Shown: positions 53,305 through 62,408, counted from the first letter of the stretch. The stretch: DNA of 64,000 bases from Pseudomonadota bacterium (GCA_018816865.1 JAHIUW010000006.1:1-64000), one strand, 5' to 3'. Made by a program: numbers and translations. Notes: generated by a model from the sequence alone, not told the origin.

Positions 53305-53973
53305 ATGGCCCCGGAAGGCAATCAATTGCTGCCCAGCAGCATTTACAACATCACGCCAGGGACGCAATTACTGGTCACCTTGGCCGGACTCGGCGAACGA
53401 CTAAAAACGTCGTTCATCGGTCTGGAACGCGGGCGCTATTTCCTGTTCAAGACACCCCAACGCCAGATACACAACGGCATCTACGACTACCTCTACTCCG
53501 GCAACGAGGCCACGATCAGCTTTCTATACGAAGGGAATATCTGGAGCTTCGTCTCACGCATCCAGAGCTACATCGCCACCCCTTACCCGCTGGTTTTCGT
53601 GGATTTCCCAAGCGCCATCGAATCCCACAACCTACGCAAGGAACACCGCATCGAATGCTATTTTCCGGTGCAGGTCTTCTGTGGCGACACCGAGTATCAA
53701 GCCATGATCCAGGACCTGAGCCGCAACGGCTGCGGCCTGTCCTACCCGGTCAACGATGCGGGCCAGACCCCGGCCCTGGGCGACACGGTCATCATCGAAA
53801 GTCCCTTGTTCGGTGCCGTGGGAGAAAGACGCATCAGCGGCGTGGTGCGCCGGGCGGCCTGCGAATCCAAAAGCATCATCAACCTGGGCCTGACCTTCAA
53901 CCAACTCGACCCCAAGGTCGACCAGTGGATCAAGAACTACCTGGCCCAGGTCATCGGGCTGTTCTCGTCCTGA
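53305..53973 (+). CDS. PilZ-domain cyclic di-GMP effector
   Basis: A 222-residue protein with an N-terminal YcgR-like flagellar-brake-type domain (about 1-95) and a C-terminal PilZ domain. RKEHR gives the RxxxR c-di-GMP motif and IQDLSRNGCGLSY the DxSxxG motif, so binding is expected. Two diguanylate cyclases are encoded in the window. I start at 53305, where GGGAGG lies about 10 bases upstream; 53263 and 53296 are alternative ATGs with poorer spacing. Its last 37 bases overlap the convergent HD gene. Confidence 0.85.
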   Translation: MAPEGNQLLPSSIYNITPGTQLLVTLAGLGERLKTSFIGLERGRYFLFKTPQRQIHNGIYDYLYSGNEATISFLYEGNIWSFVSRIQSYIATPYPLVFVDFPSAIESHNLRKEHRIECYFPVQVFCGDTEYQAMIQDLSRNGCGLSYPVNDAGQTPALGDTVIIESPLFGAVGERRISGVVRRAACESKSIINLGLTFNQLDPKVDQWIKNYLAQVIGLFSS

Positions 53974-54743
53974 TCGCGATGCAGATCACCCTGCAGCTGA
54001 GCGGCCAGGGCCCTGAACTCCGGCCGGTCGGGCAGCAACTCTAGCAGCTCATCCAGCAGCCCCCTGTCGCGCAGCAGCGCACGGCTGGAAGCACAATTCA
54101 GATCATAAACCCATGACGCCAGAAGCAGCTTGAAGTCGTTGACAAAGCGCATGTCCATGTAATTTGCCTGGCGACGTCCCCGGACCTGTTCCAGCACTAC
54201 GGGGGTATAGGCCTCGGCGTCTTCCTCCAGCTCCAGCATCACGGTCCTGTCCCGCGTGGCCCCGGGGCAGACGTGATCCAGCATCACCCGCAGGATATCC
54301 AGCTTGTCGGCATCTCGCACCACGCGAGCGCCCAGGTCAACCTCGTAGGGCAACTCCCTGGGCAGATCACGGCGGTTATGCAAGATCACCGTTGAAAGCA
54401 CCACCTTGCGCCGGGCCAAGGCCAGATCGTCCAGCAATCCTTCCTCGCGCAAGGAGCGCACACCCATGCGCCCGTGATTGTCCGACTTGCTGTCCTTGAA
54501 GGTCCCGTAACGCAAGAGCTGCGGAAAGCGCCCGGTGTCGTGGTACAAGGCCCCCAGGAGCACGGTTTCAGCTATTATCTCGTCCAGCCCGGCCTGCGAG
54601 ATAATCAGCCGGGCGTTGTCCAGAACCCGTAGCGAATGGTCCCGCTTGAGGTCGAAATTTGCCAGCTGACTGGTGGCCCTGGAACGTTGCTCGGCCACAT
54701 AATCCAAAAAACGACGGCGATGCCGTTCCACAAGCTCAGACAT
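53937..54743 (-). CDS. HD-domain phosphohydrolase
   Basis: A 268-residue HD-family protein. RDHSLRVLDNARLI, GALYHDTGRFPQLLRYGTF (the His-Asp), HNRRDLP and DADKLDILRVM are the four metal-binding motifs in order. Substrate is unknown; relatives hydrolyse nucleotides. It overlaps the PilZ gene tail to tail (37 bases) and its start overlaps the upstream small membrane-protein gene by 8 bases, so the latter is probably translated first. Confidence 0.85.
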   Translation of the reverse strand: MSELVERHRRRFLDYVAEQRSRATSQLANFDLKRDHSLRVLDNARLIISQAGLDEIIAETVLLGALYHDTGRFPQLLRYGTFKDSKSDNHGRMGVRSLREEGLLDDLALARRKVVLSTVILHNRRDLPRELPYEVDLGARVVRDADKLDILRVMLDHVCPGATRDRTVMLELEEDAEAYTPVVLEQVRGRRQANYMDMRFVNDFKLLLASWVYDLNCASSRALLRDRGLLDELLELLPDRPEFRALAAQLQGDLHRDQDENSPMTWAR

Positions 54744-55074
54744 CGTCTTTCCAGAGGGCTTTCAGGGCGGCATCGTAGTCATCGTCGGACAACTCCCCAT
54801 CCTTCCAACGCTGCCGCAGCACCTTGGCCTCGGTTTTCTTGAGTTTGCGCTCATCGATATGGCCGGTGCCAAACTCATCGGGTCGCAGCCTGCCGCCCGG
54901 GCCAAAAAGCAGCCTCAACACCCAGGCGATCCCCACGAAGACCAGGAGTACAAACAGCAATCGGGCCGCTCCGGCCACCCACGGGCTGCCGACGCCGCTA
55001 AAAGGCCAACCTTCCCAGCCACTGCGCTGGGCGACACCCTGGGCCTGAACTGCCACTGAAATCAGACTGAACAC
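54736..55074 (-). CDS. small membrane protein with SHOCT-like tail
   Basis: A 112-residue protein. I propose a GTG start at 55072-55074 with a perfect AAGGAG 6 bases upstream. A signal-like N-terminus is followed by one transmembrane helix (RLLFVLLVFVGIAWVLRLLF). The C-terminal KVLRQRWKDGELSDDDYDAA resembles the short SHOCT-type oligomerisation motif. Function unknown. It overlaps the HD gene downstream. Confidence 0.6.
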   Translation of the reverse strand: MFSLISVAVQAQGVAQRSGWEGWPFSGVGSPWVAGAARLLFVLLVFVGIAWVLRLLFGPGGRLRPDEFGTGHIDERKLKKTEAKVLRQRWKDGELSDDDYDAALKALWKDDV

Positions 55075-55237
55075 ATTGTACTCCTTAAATAATTGACGGC
55101 ACGGCACGGCAATCCCCGGACACGGCAGAGCACGGTAACCGTTTCACCCGTCATCCTCAACTGCCGTGATTGCCAAACCTGCCTATTTTATTTATGCAGT
55201 CCAAAGCAACCTTTGTCATTACCGGGGGTTCTCTACC

Positions 55238-55654
55238 ATGCGATTCCTGATCGTTGACGACGACTTCGACAGCCGCCGCCTGATGCAGAAAATCTTGTAC
55301 AATTACGGCTACTGCGATGTGGCCGTGGATGGAGAAGAAGCTGTGGAGGCGTTTCGGAGCTCACTTAAAAACAGAGAACCCTATGACCTGATATGCTTGG
55401 ACATCATCATGCCCAACATGGACGGTCAGCAGGCCCTGCGCGAGATTCGCGAGATCGAGAACGAGCAGGACACCCCCTCGGACAAACGCGTCAAGGCCGT
55501 GATGATCTCGGCCCTGGACGACACCAAGGAACTGCACGATGCGTTCTTCCTCGGCGAGGCCACATCGTACCTGGTCAAACCCATCCGCAAAAAAACACTG
55601 CTGAACGAGATCAGGAACCTGGGGTTGCCCCTGGAGGAGAAGAGTCCGGCCTAA
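55238..55654 (+). CDS. CheY-like single-domain response regulator
   Basis: A 138-residue receiver domain. LIVDDDFDSR gives the acidic pocket, Asp55 in CLDIIMPNMDG is the phosphorylation site, and MISALDD and YLVKPI (Lys114) complete the receiver. There is no output domain, so it should act by protein contact. The ATG at 55238 follows a CGGGGG-like weak site. No histidine kinase is adjacent, so its partner is unknown. A strong terminator follows at 55745. Confidence 0.9.
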   Translation: MRFLIVDDDFDSRRLMQKILYNYGYCDVAVDGEEAVEAFRSSLKNREPYDLICLDIIMPNMDGQQALREIREIENEQDTPSDKRVKAVMISALDDTKELHDAFFLGEATSYLVKPIRKKTLLNEIRNLGLPLEEKSPA

Positions 55655-55744
55655 GGCGGGTCCGGCATCCGCCCCAGCCCACCGGCCTTTGCAAACGCAG
55701 ACCAACCCCTCGCCGTCCCTGGCGATCCGCTTGCCCTTGCCCCC

Positions 55745-55774
55745 AAAGCCGGAAAGGTATACTTCCGGCTTTTT
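55745..55774 (+). terminator. terminator before gcvH
   Basis: AGCCGGAA (55747-55754) and TTCCGGCT (55763-55770) pair and are followed by TTTT. It lies between the receiver gene and gcvH, probably ending the former's transcript. I see no glycine-riboswitch core in this region. Confidence 0.85.
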
Positions 55775-55870
55775 ACAATGGTTACGGACAGATTTCCCAC
55801 CCGCGGAACCCTTCCGCAGCGATCGAGGAGCCACCGCACGCGGTGCGTTCCACACCCAAGGAGGACCATC

Positions 55871-56251
55871 GTGATTCCCGCAGAACTGAAATACGCCAAG
55901 ACCCACGAGTGGGCCAAGATCGAAGGCGACACCGCCACCGTCGGCATCTCCCATTTCGCCCAGGAGCAACTGGGAGACATGACCTACATCGAACTGCCGG
56001 ATGTGGGCGATACCTTCGAGGCTGGCGAGGAAATGGGCTCCGTGGAGTCCGTCAAGGCCGCCAGCGAGATTTACGCCCCCGTGTCCGGTGAGGTCATCGC
56101 CGTGAACGAGGCCCTGGAAGACGCTCCCGAGACCGTCAATCAGGACCCCTATGGCCAAGGCTGGCTAGTCAAGTTCAAGCTCAGCGGTGGCGCGGACGAC
56201 CTGCTCGACGCCGCCGCCTACGAAAAGATCGTCGCCGCCGAGGCCCACTAG
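55871..56251 (+). CDS. gcvH: glycine cleavage system H protein
   Basis: GcvH carries the lipoyl group that shuttles the aminomethyl intermediate. The 126-residue protein starts at a GTG with AGGAGG 6 bases upstream; its first residues are [14 protein letters not shown]. Lys62 in [12 protein letters not shown] is the lipoylation site. [13 protein letters not shown] and [11 protein letters not shown] are typical. gcvPA follows after a 362-base gap filled by repeats; gcvT is absent. Confidence 0.96.
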   Translation: MIPAELKYAKTHEWAKIEGDTATVGISHFAQEQLGDMTYIELPDVGDTFEAGEEMGSVESVKAASEIYAPVSGEVIAVNEALEDAPETVNQDPYGQGWLVKFKLSGGADDLLDAAAYEKIVAAEAH

Positions 56252-56613
56252 ACCGGGCTTCCCCCTTTGCCCTTTGTTGAGTTTCTCATCAAGAGGCAAA
56301 GAGCCCGTCGACATGAGCTACGATTAATTACAGTTAAGCGAAGGACCGCTTTGCTGAAACCAACCAGTCGATTGTCAAAAAGGGCCGGATGCCAATAACG
56401 ACAATCAACGATCAGTTTCATTGAAAATGATCGAATGCAACGCCGCAGACGGTCGATTTTCAGAAGCGCAAACCAGATTGTCAAAAAGGATTGGATGCCA
56501 AGCGCAAGGATAATTCAGGATTGAGCTGTATTCCGACATACGCGAAAATCTGAATTGTCCGATGCAACGCCGCAGACGGTCATTTTTCACAATCTGAAAA
56601 GGAGCCGGTTGCC
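56252..56613. repeat. intergenic structured repeat, copy D (gcvH-gcvPA gap)
   Basis: The gap contains an extended copy of the repeat family. A hairpin GTATTCCGACATAC (56528-56541) sits inside arms AATTCAG (56512-56518) and CTGAATT (56550-56556). Two shorter units occur twice each: GATTGTCAAAAAGG at 56370 and 56476, and ATGCAACGCCGCAGACGGTC at 56435 and 56562. They suggest two nested, partly duplicated elements. No gene is evident here. Confidence 0.75.
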
Positions 56614-57951
56614 ATGCCGTATGTTCCCCATACCGAGGAAGAGACCAGACAGATGCTTGAGACCGTGGGCGTGACGTCCATGGAAGAGCTGTTTGCCGAT
56701 ATTCCCCGCCATCTCCGCCCCAAAAGCTTCGATATCCCCCACGGCCTGTCCGAGATGGAGGTCATGGCGCGCATGGAGCGCCTGGCCGCCAGGAACAAGG
56801 TCGACCTCGTCAGCTTTCTGGGCGCGGGTTTCTACGACCACCACATCCCTGCCGCCGTTGACGCCCTGGTCAGTCGCGGGGAATTCTACACCGCCTACAC
56901 ACCCTATCAGCCCGAGGCTTCCCAGGGGACGCTGCAGGCCATCTTCGAGTTCCAGACGGCCATCTGCCGCCTGATGGACATGGATTGCACCAACGCCAGC
57001 GTCTACGACGGCGGCTCGGCCATCTTCGAGGCCATGATGATGGGTGTGCGCGCCTCCAAGAAACGCAACAAGCTGGTCATCAGCGAAGCCCTGTCGCCCA
57101 TCTACCGCATCATGCTCAGTTCCTACACGTTCAACCTGAACCTGGAACTGGTGACCGTGCCGCACAAGCAAGGCCAAACCGACATCCGGGCCCTGATGGA
57201 CGCCGTGGACACCGACACCGCCGCCGTGGTGGTCCAGAACCCCAACTTCTTCGGTCAGGTCAACGACTTCAGCGAGCTGTGCCAGCACGCCCGCGCAGTC
57301 AAAGCCACCAGCGTGATCAGCGTCTACCCGCTGATGCAGTCGGTTCTGAAGACCCCCGGCGAGATGGGGGCCGACGTGGCCGTGGCCGACGCCCAGAGCC
57401 TGGGGCAACCCCTGTCCTTCGGCGGGCCGTACCTGGGGATCATGGCCTGCACCAAGCAAATGGTGCGTCAGTTGCCAGGCCGCATCGTGGGCCGCACCGT
57501 GGACGGTCAGGACCGCACCGGTTATGTGCTGACCTTGCAGGCCCGCGAGCAGCATATCCGTCGCCAGAAGGCCACCTCCAACATCTGCTCCAACCAGGCC
57601 CTGTGCGCCCTGCGCACCCTGATCCACATGAGCCTGCTCGGACCCGGCGGCCTGGAACAGACCGCTACCCGCTGCATGGAGCTGGCCCACTACGCGGCTA
57701 AGCGTCTGACGGACATCCCCGGCGTGGAGCTGCTCACCGACGGCCCATTCTGCAACGAATTCGCGCTCAAGCTTCCGGTCTCGGCCTACGAGGTGGTGGA
57801 CGCGCTCACCGAGCGCGGCTACGTGCCCGGTTTCCCCCTGGGCCGCTACTACGAAGGACTGGAAAACTGCCTGCTGGTGGCCTGCACCGAAAAGCACACT
57901 CGCGAAGACATCGGCATCATGGCCGAGATGCTGGGAGGTCTGCTCAAATGA
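56614..57951 (+). CDS. gcvPA: glycine dehydrogenase (decarboxylating) subunit 1
   Basis: Subunit alpha of the two-gene P-protein, which decarboxylates glycine and loads the aminomethyl group on GcvH. The 445-residue protein has MPYVPHTEEETRQML at the start. FLGAGFYDHHIPAAVDALV, YTPYQPEASQGTLQAIFEF and LALQAREQHIRRQKATSNICS-like segments characterise it. The lysine for PLP lies in the other subunit. An AAAAGGAG site precedes the ATG. It overlaps gcvPB by 4 bases. Confidence 0.96.
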   Translation: MPYVPHTEEETRQMLETVGVTSMEELFADIPRHLRPKSFDIPHGLSEMEVMARMERLAARNKVDLVSFLGAGFYDHHIPAAVDALVSRGEFYTAYTPYQPEASQGTLQAIFEFQTAICRLMDMDCTNASVYDGGSAIFEAMMMGVRASKKRNKLVISEALSPIYRIMLSSYTFNLNLELVTVPHKQGQTDIRALMDAVDTDTAAVVVQNPNFFGQVNDFSELCQHARAVKATSVISVYPLMQSVLKTPGEMGADVAVADAQSLGQPLSFGGPYLGIMACTKQMVRQLPGRIVGRTVDGQDRTGYVLTLQAREQHIRRQKATSNICSNQALCALRTLIHMSLLGPGGLEQTATRCMELAHYAAKRLTDIPGVELLTDGPFCNEFALKLPVSAYEVVDALTERGYVPGFPLGRYYEGLENCLLVACTEKHTREDIGIMAEMLGGLLK

Positions 57952-59402
57952 AAACCATGTTCGAAAAATCCACACCCTGCCGCCAGGGTGTCTGCCAGAA
58001 TCTGACCACTTCCAAAGCTGCGGACTTCCTGCCCAGGGGGTTGCTGCGCTCGGCCCGCGTGCGCCTGCCCGAACTGGGCGAGCTGGACGTGGTGCGCCAC
58101 TTCACACGCCTTTCGCGCCGCAACTTCGGTGTGGACGGCAATTTCTATCCGCTGGGCTCCTGCACCATGAAGTACAACCCCAAGTTCACCGAGGTCGTGG
58201 CCGCCCTGCCCGGGTTCACCCGACTGCATCCGCTCACGGCGCAGCTCAAGGGCGCAGGCCACTTCACTCAGGGTGCGCTGGAGGTCATGTATGACATGGA
58301 GCACCTGCTGTGCGAAATCACCGGCATGGCGGGCTACACCCTGCATCCCATGGCCGGAGCGCATGGCGAGCTGACCGGGGCCATGATCATCGCGGCCTAC
58401 CACAAGGCCAAGGGCAACAAGAAGACCAAGATCATCTGCCCCGACTCGGCCCACGGCACCAACCCGGCCTCGGCCGCACTGGCGGGCTTCGAGGTGGTGA
58501 ACATCGAGTCCAAGGACGGCATCGTGGACCCCGAGGCCCTGCGCGCCGCGCTGACCGACGACGTGGCGGGCGTGATGCTGACCTGCCCCAACACCCTGGG
58601 GCTGTTCGAACGACACCTGCCCGAGATCGTCAGGATGATCCACGACGTGGACGCCCTGCTCTACTACGACGGCGCAAACATGAACGCCATCATGGGCAAG
58701 ATGCGCGTGGGTGACGCGGGCTTCGACGTGGTGCACCTGAACCTGCACAAGACCTTCGCCACCCCGCACGGCGGCGGCGGCCCCGGGTCCGGCCCGGTGG
58801 GCGTTTGCGAAAAGCTGGTGCCGTTTCTGCCCATCTCCAGGGTCAAGAAGCTTGAGGACGGACGCTACATCCTGGACTACGACCACCCGCAGTCCATCGG
58901 CTACATGGCCCCGTTCTACGGCAACTTTGGCGTGATGCTCAAGGCCTACGCCTATATCCTGCGCCTGGGCCGCGAGGGCCTAACCCGCGCCACGGAATAC
59001 GCGGTGCTCTCCGCCAACTACCTGCGCAAGCGTTTGGAAGACGTGCTGGAGATCCCCTACAACCGGATCTGCATGCACGAGTTCGTGGCCTCGGCCGTGG
59101 GGGACGCACTGAACGGCGTCCGCGCTCTGGACATCGCCAAGGCGCTGCTGGACAAGGGGCACCACGCGCCCACCATCTACTTCCCGCTGATCGTCAAGGA
59201 ATGCATCATGGTGGAACCCACGGAGACCGAATGCAAGGACACCCTGGACGGCTTCGTGGACGACCTGATCGAGATCGTGCAGCGCGCCGGGACCGATCCT
59301 GATTCCGTCAAGGCCTCTCCGGTAACCTTGCCCGTGAGCCGACTGGACGAAACCAAGGCTGCCAGGGACATGGTGCTGACCGATGACTGCGGCTGCGAAT
59401 AA
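57948..59402 (+). CDS. gcvPB: glycine dehydrogenase (decarboxylating) subunit 2
   Basis: Subunit beta, bearing the PLP lysine. The 484-residue protein has FYPLGSCTMKYNPK, PDSAHGTNPASAALAG and HLNLHKTFATPHGGGGPG, where Lys268 should bind PLP. It begins inside the gcvPA stop, and its last 20 bases overlap the lpd start, so P and L proteins are co-translated. The P complex can work in either direction; in anaerobes it may run in the reductive glycine pathway, which I cannot decide here. Confidence 0.96.
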   Translation: MKTMFEKSTPCRQGVCQNLTTSKAADFLPRGLLRSARVRLPELGELDVVRHFTRLSRRNFGVDGNFYPLGSCTMKYNPKFTEVVAALPGFTRLHPLTAQLKGAGHFTQGALEVMYDMEHLLCEITGMAGYTLHPMAGAHGELTGAMIIAAYHKAKGNKKTKIICPDSAHGTNPASAALAGFEVVNIESKDGIVDPEALRAALTDDVAGVMLTCPNTLGLFERHLPEIVRMIHDVDALLYYDGANMNAIMGKMRVGDAGFDVVHLNLHKTFATPHGGGGPGSGPVGVCEKLVPFLPISRVKKLEDGRYILDYDHPQSIGYMAPFYGNFGVMLKAYAYILRLGREGLTRATEYAVLSANYLRKRLEDVLEIPYNRICMHEFVASAVGDALNGVRALDIAKALLDKGHHAPTIYFPLIVKECIMVEPTETECKDTLDGFVDDLIEIVQRAGTDPDSVKASPVTLPVSRLDETKAARDMVLTDDCGCE

Positions 59403-60771
59403 CCCCGGCGTGCGTTTCTCGCTGGTGGTGCTGGGAGCCGGCCCCGGCGGGCTGGACTGCGCCGTGGAGGCCGCGCGCCTGGGCCTGGACGTGGCCTTGG
59501 TGGAACGTTCCGAACTGGGCGGCACCTGCCTGAACCGGGGCTGCATCCCCACCAAGCTCTTCCTGGGGGCCACCGAGTGTGTGCATGAACTCCATGCCCA
59601 GGCCAAGCTCAAGGTGGTCAGCGGTGAGATCTCGGTGGACCTGCCCGCCCTGCAGAAACGCAAGGAGCAGTTGCTCTCGGGCAACCGCAAGGCCCTGGAA
59701 AAACGCCTGGCAGACTCGGGCATAGCCCTGTTCAAGGGCCTGGGGGTTGTGACCTCCTCCGATACCGTCACGGTGAAAACAGAGAACGGCCCCATGGCCA
59801 TCGGTTTCGACCGCATGGTCATCGCCACGGGCTCACGGCCCACGGCCTTCCCGGGCATGACACCCGACGGCGACCGGGTACTGGATTCCGACGGCATCCT
59901 GGAACTGACCGAGGCGCCAGGCTCGCTGCTCATCGTAGGCGGCGGAGTCATCGGCCTGGAACTGGGGCGCTTCTTCTCGCGCCTGGGTGCGGCCATCACC
60001 GTGGTCGAAGCCCTGGAGCGCATCGCCCCGTGGGAGGACCCCGAGGTCTCCAAGACCCTCGCCTCACTCGCCAAACGCGACAAGTGGACCCTCTTGACCG
60101 GCCAGCGCGTGGCCAGTCTCGTCTCCAAGGACGGACAGGCCCAGCTGACGCTGGAATCCGGAGAGCTGCTGACTGCGGACCTGGCCCTGGTGGCCACCGG
60201 GCGCGGCCCCAATACCAGCGGGCTGGGTCTGGAGGACAGGGGTGTGGTCCTGGGCAGGGGCGGCTTTGTCCAGGTGGACGAATACCTGGAAGCCGCACCC
60301 GGCATCTCCTGCATCGGTGACGCCAACGGCCAGGCCATGCTGGCGCATGCGGCCTCGCACCAGGGTGTCTACGTGGCACGCCTGGCGGCGGGCAGGGTCG
60401 AAGGCCCATACGCCCCCGGCCCCATGCCGTGGTGCATCTACGGCGCACCGGAATCGATACGCGTCGGACGCATGTTCGAGGAACTCACAGCACAGGGGCT
60501 GACTCCCAAGGTCAGCCGCTCCCAACTTGCCGCCAATCCCATTGCCCAGAGCCACGCCATGGCCCAGGGCTTTGTGAAGGTGATCTGGCTGGACGGCAGG
60601 GTAGCGGGTGTAACCGCTGTGGGACACGGGATTTCACACCTTGTTACCCAGGCCACCCTCATGGTACGCGATAGTTGGACGAACGAGGATGCTGAGAATC
60701 TCATCTGGGCTCACCCGACCCTGGACGAGGCCCTGCTGCATGCCCTGACCGCCGAACCCACTGACAGCTGA
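59383..60771 (+). CDS. lpdA: dihydrolipoyl dehydrogenase
   Basis: L-protein that reoxidises the dihydrolipoyl group of GcvH with NAD. The 462-residue flavoprotein has an FAD motif LGAGPGGLDCA, the redox-active pair in GTCLNRGCIPTK, an NAD motif IVGGGVIGLELG and the C-terminal WAHPTLDEALLHAL with the active-site His and Glu. The gene overlaps gcvPB by 20 bases, linking it to the glycine system rather than to a 2-oxoacid dehydrogenase. A strong terminator follows. Confidence 0.95.
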   Translation: MTAAANNPGVRFSLVVLGAGPGGLDCAVEAARLGLDVALVERSELGGTCLNRGCIPTKLFLGATECVHELHAQAKLKVVSGEISVDLPALQKRKEQLLSGNRKALEKRLADSGIALFKGLGVVTSSDTVTVKTENGPMAIGFDRMVIATGSRPTAFPGMTPDGDRVLDSDGILELTEAPGSLLIVGGGVIGLELGRFFSRLGAAITVVEALERIAPWEDPEVSKTLASLAKRDKWTLLTGQRVASLVSKDGQAQLTLESGELLTADLALVATGRGPNTSGLGLEDRGVVLGRGGFVQVDEYLEAAPGISCIGDANGQAMLAHAASHQGVYVARLAAGRVEGPYAPGPMPWCIYGAPESIRVGRMFEELTAQGLTPKVSRSQLAANPIAQSHAMAQGFVKVIWLDGRVAGVTAVGHGISHLVTQATLMVRDSWTNEDAENLIWAHPTLDEALLHALTAEPTDS

Positions 60772-60793
60772 CACACGTCGCAGTGACTTCAAG

Positions 60794-60829
60794 GGCCGGT
60801 CGGGACAGTTGTTCCGTCCGGCCTTTTTT
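60794..60829 (+). terminator. terminator after lpdA
   Basis: GGCCGG (60794-60799) pairs with CCGGCC (60818-60823), extended by GGGA/TCCG, followed by six T (60824-60829). It is 22 bases after the lpdA stop. Confidence 0.9.
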
Positions 60830-60846
60830 ATTACGCTGGAGTGGCA

Positions 60847-61107
60847 ATGAAGCGGATTATCTTTCTGGTAGGGGCCTTTGGCCTGGGGATCGCCACCGGA
60901 GCCCTGCTGTTCCAACAGCTAGCATTCTCCGAGGTATTCTCGTATCTGTTCGACCTGGAATCAGTCCGAGCAGGAATCGACACGGGGCATGTGCTGCTGA
61001 CGATCTCCGTTCTTTTGCTGGGCCTGCTGCTGGTCAGATGCGTCTACCTTGGCTGCCGCAAAAATCCCCAAGCCTGTGCGAATCGATCCGACAGCAAGCG
61101 CCTCTGA
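60847..61107 (+). CDS. small two-helix membrane protein
   Basis: An 86-residue protein with two hydrophobic helices (about 4-22 and 48-66) and a basic tail. The tail includes CVYLGCRKNPQAC. GGAG lies 5 bases before the ATG. No homologue is recognised. It follows the gcv terminator, so it needs its own promoter or read-through. Confidence 0.55.
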   Translation: MKRIIFLVGAFGLGIATGALLFQQLAFSEVFSYLFDLESVRAGIDTGHVLLTISVLLLGLLLVRCVYLGCRKNPQACANRSDSKRL

Positions 61108-61194
61108 TCCGCCCCAAGTCTCTGCCCCCCCCCCCGACACACCCGGGACTCATGGGGCCTTGACCAGCCATGAACCGTGCCGCAGGAGTCCACC

Positions 61195-61695
61195 ATGACC
61201 GACATCCAAGCCATCCTTTCCGGACTGCGTTCCGCCCCTGCAATCCTGGGTGGATTCATCCGCGAAATCCCGCCGCATACCCTGACGCGCAGGCGCGGAG
61301 AAGGCGTCTGAACCATTGCTGAACATCTGAACCATCTGGCCTCCGTTCAACCGATGCTCTGCGAACGATTCCGGCGGATCATCGAGGAGGACACCCCCGA
61401 GTTCGTGCCCTTCATCCCCGATGCGAATCCCTGCGACGCCCCTGCTGACCCGATCCAGGCCATGACGACCGAACAAGCCCTGGAGTTCTTCCAGATCCAT
61501 CGCGACAGGCAATTGGCCCTACTGGAGGCCCAGCCCGACACGGCCTGGAAACGACTGGCCACGCATCCCGAATACGAGCGCTACGGGCTGCACATCCTGG
61601 CCCGACACGCGATGCTGCATGACCACTGGCACTTGTATCGCATGGAAGAACTCAGGCTGACCCGGGAGGCCTACCTGTCGGTCCTGCCCGGCTGA
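61195..61695 (+). pseudogene. DinB-family gene interrupted by in-frame TGA
   Basis: The frame from the ATG at 61195 (AGGAG upstream) to the stop at 61693-61695 would encode 166 residues of a DinB/YfiT-like metal-dependent enzyme. TGA at 61309-61311 (codon 39) interrupts it, just before TIAEHLNHLASVQ, a His-bearing DinB motif. LHILARHAMLHDHWHLYRMEEL follows with the other His residues. Many relatives have Trp at the interrupted position, one base from TGA, so a nonsense mutation is the simplest reading. Selenocysteine is possible but the downstream hairpin (61328-61349) is weak. Alternatively translation could restart at 61354. Confidence 0.7.
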
Positions 61696-61787
61696 ACCGG
61701 GAGCACCGCACTTCCCCAGAGCCAGGAATCCGGTTTGAGGGCAAGCTTGTGCTTTTCGCCCAGCCTGTTTTCGTCTACAAGTGGCCC

Positions 61788-62408
61788 ATGCATATCGACA
61801 TCCTTCCCGGCCCCCTTGAGGCCGTCCAACCCATCATCCTCGCGTCCGGTTCGCCTCGACGCAGGGATATGCTCGAGTCCCTAGGCATCGACTTCGAAAT
61901 CCAGATCTTTCCGGGAGAAGAACCCGAGCCCATGCTGGGCGAGGACCCGGATGGTTATGCCCGACGCGCGTCCCTGGCCAAGGCCGAAGCCGTGGCCAAG
62001 CAGCACCCCGAGGCCATCGTCATCGGCTCGGACACCATCGTGGTCCTAGGCAATGAGATCATGGGCAAGCCCAGCGGCCCCAACGAAGCCATGCTGATGC
62101 TCTCCAAGCTGGTGGGCAACACCCACCGCGTGATCTCGGGCTGCGCCGTGTTCCTTCCCGGTGGCGAGCCCAAGGTCTTCTCCGTGTCCACGGAGGTGAC
62201 CATGGGGCCCCAACCCCTGGAGATGCTGTTCGCCTATGTGGCCACGAACGAGCCCATGGACAAGGCCGGGGCCTACGCCATCCAGGGACGGGGCGGGTTC
62301 CTGGTGGAGTCCATCCGCGGATCATACAACAACGTGGTCGGGTTACCTTTGGCAGAATTAGTTGAAATATTAGTATATTGTGGTGTTGTCGTTCCAAGGC
62401 AAGGCTGA
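61788..62408 (+). CDS. maf: Maf-like nucleotide pyrophosphatase with replaced 3' end
   Basis: A 206-residue Maf/YhdE-type enzyme that hydrolyses dTTP/UTP or modified nucleotides and affects septum formation. IILASGSPRRRDMLESLGI, IGSDTIVVLGNEIMGKP and KAGAYAIQGRGG are the catalytic signatures. The final 20 residues (LAELVEILVYCGVVVPRQG) are encoded with sharply AT-rich codons from about position 62345, unlike the rest. A second maf-like tail lies at 63421-63501. I infer that foreign DNA entered near codon 186 and supplied a new tail. The ATG at 61788 has a weak ribosome site. Confidence 0.9.
   Translation: MHIDILPGPLEAVQPIILASGSPRRRDMLESLGIDFEIQIFPGEEPEPMLGEDPDGYARRASLAKAEAVAKQHPEAIVIGSDTIVVLGNEIMGKPSGPNEAMLMLSKLVGNTHRVISGCAVFLPGGEPKVFSVSTEVTMGPQPLEMLFAYVATNEPMDKAGAYAIQGRGGFLVESIRGSYNNVVGLPLAELVEILVYCGVVVPRQG

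Noticed and set aside
55655-55870. Possible glycine riboswitch upstream of gcvH
   Set aside because: The region holds a normal terminator and low-complexity sequence without the tandem glycine aptamer pattern.
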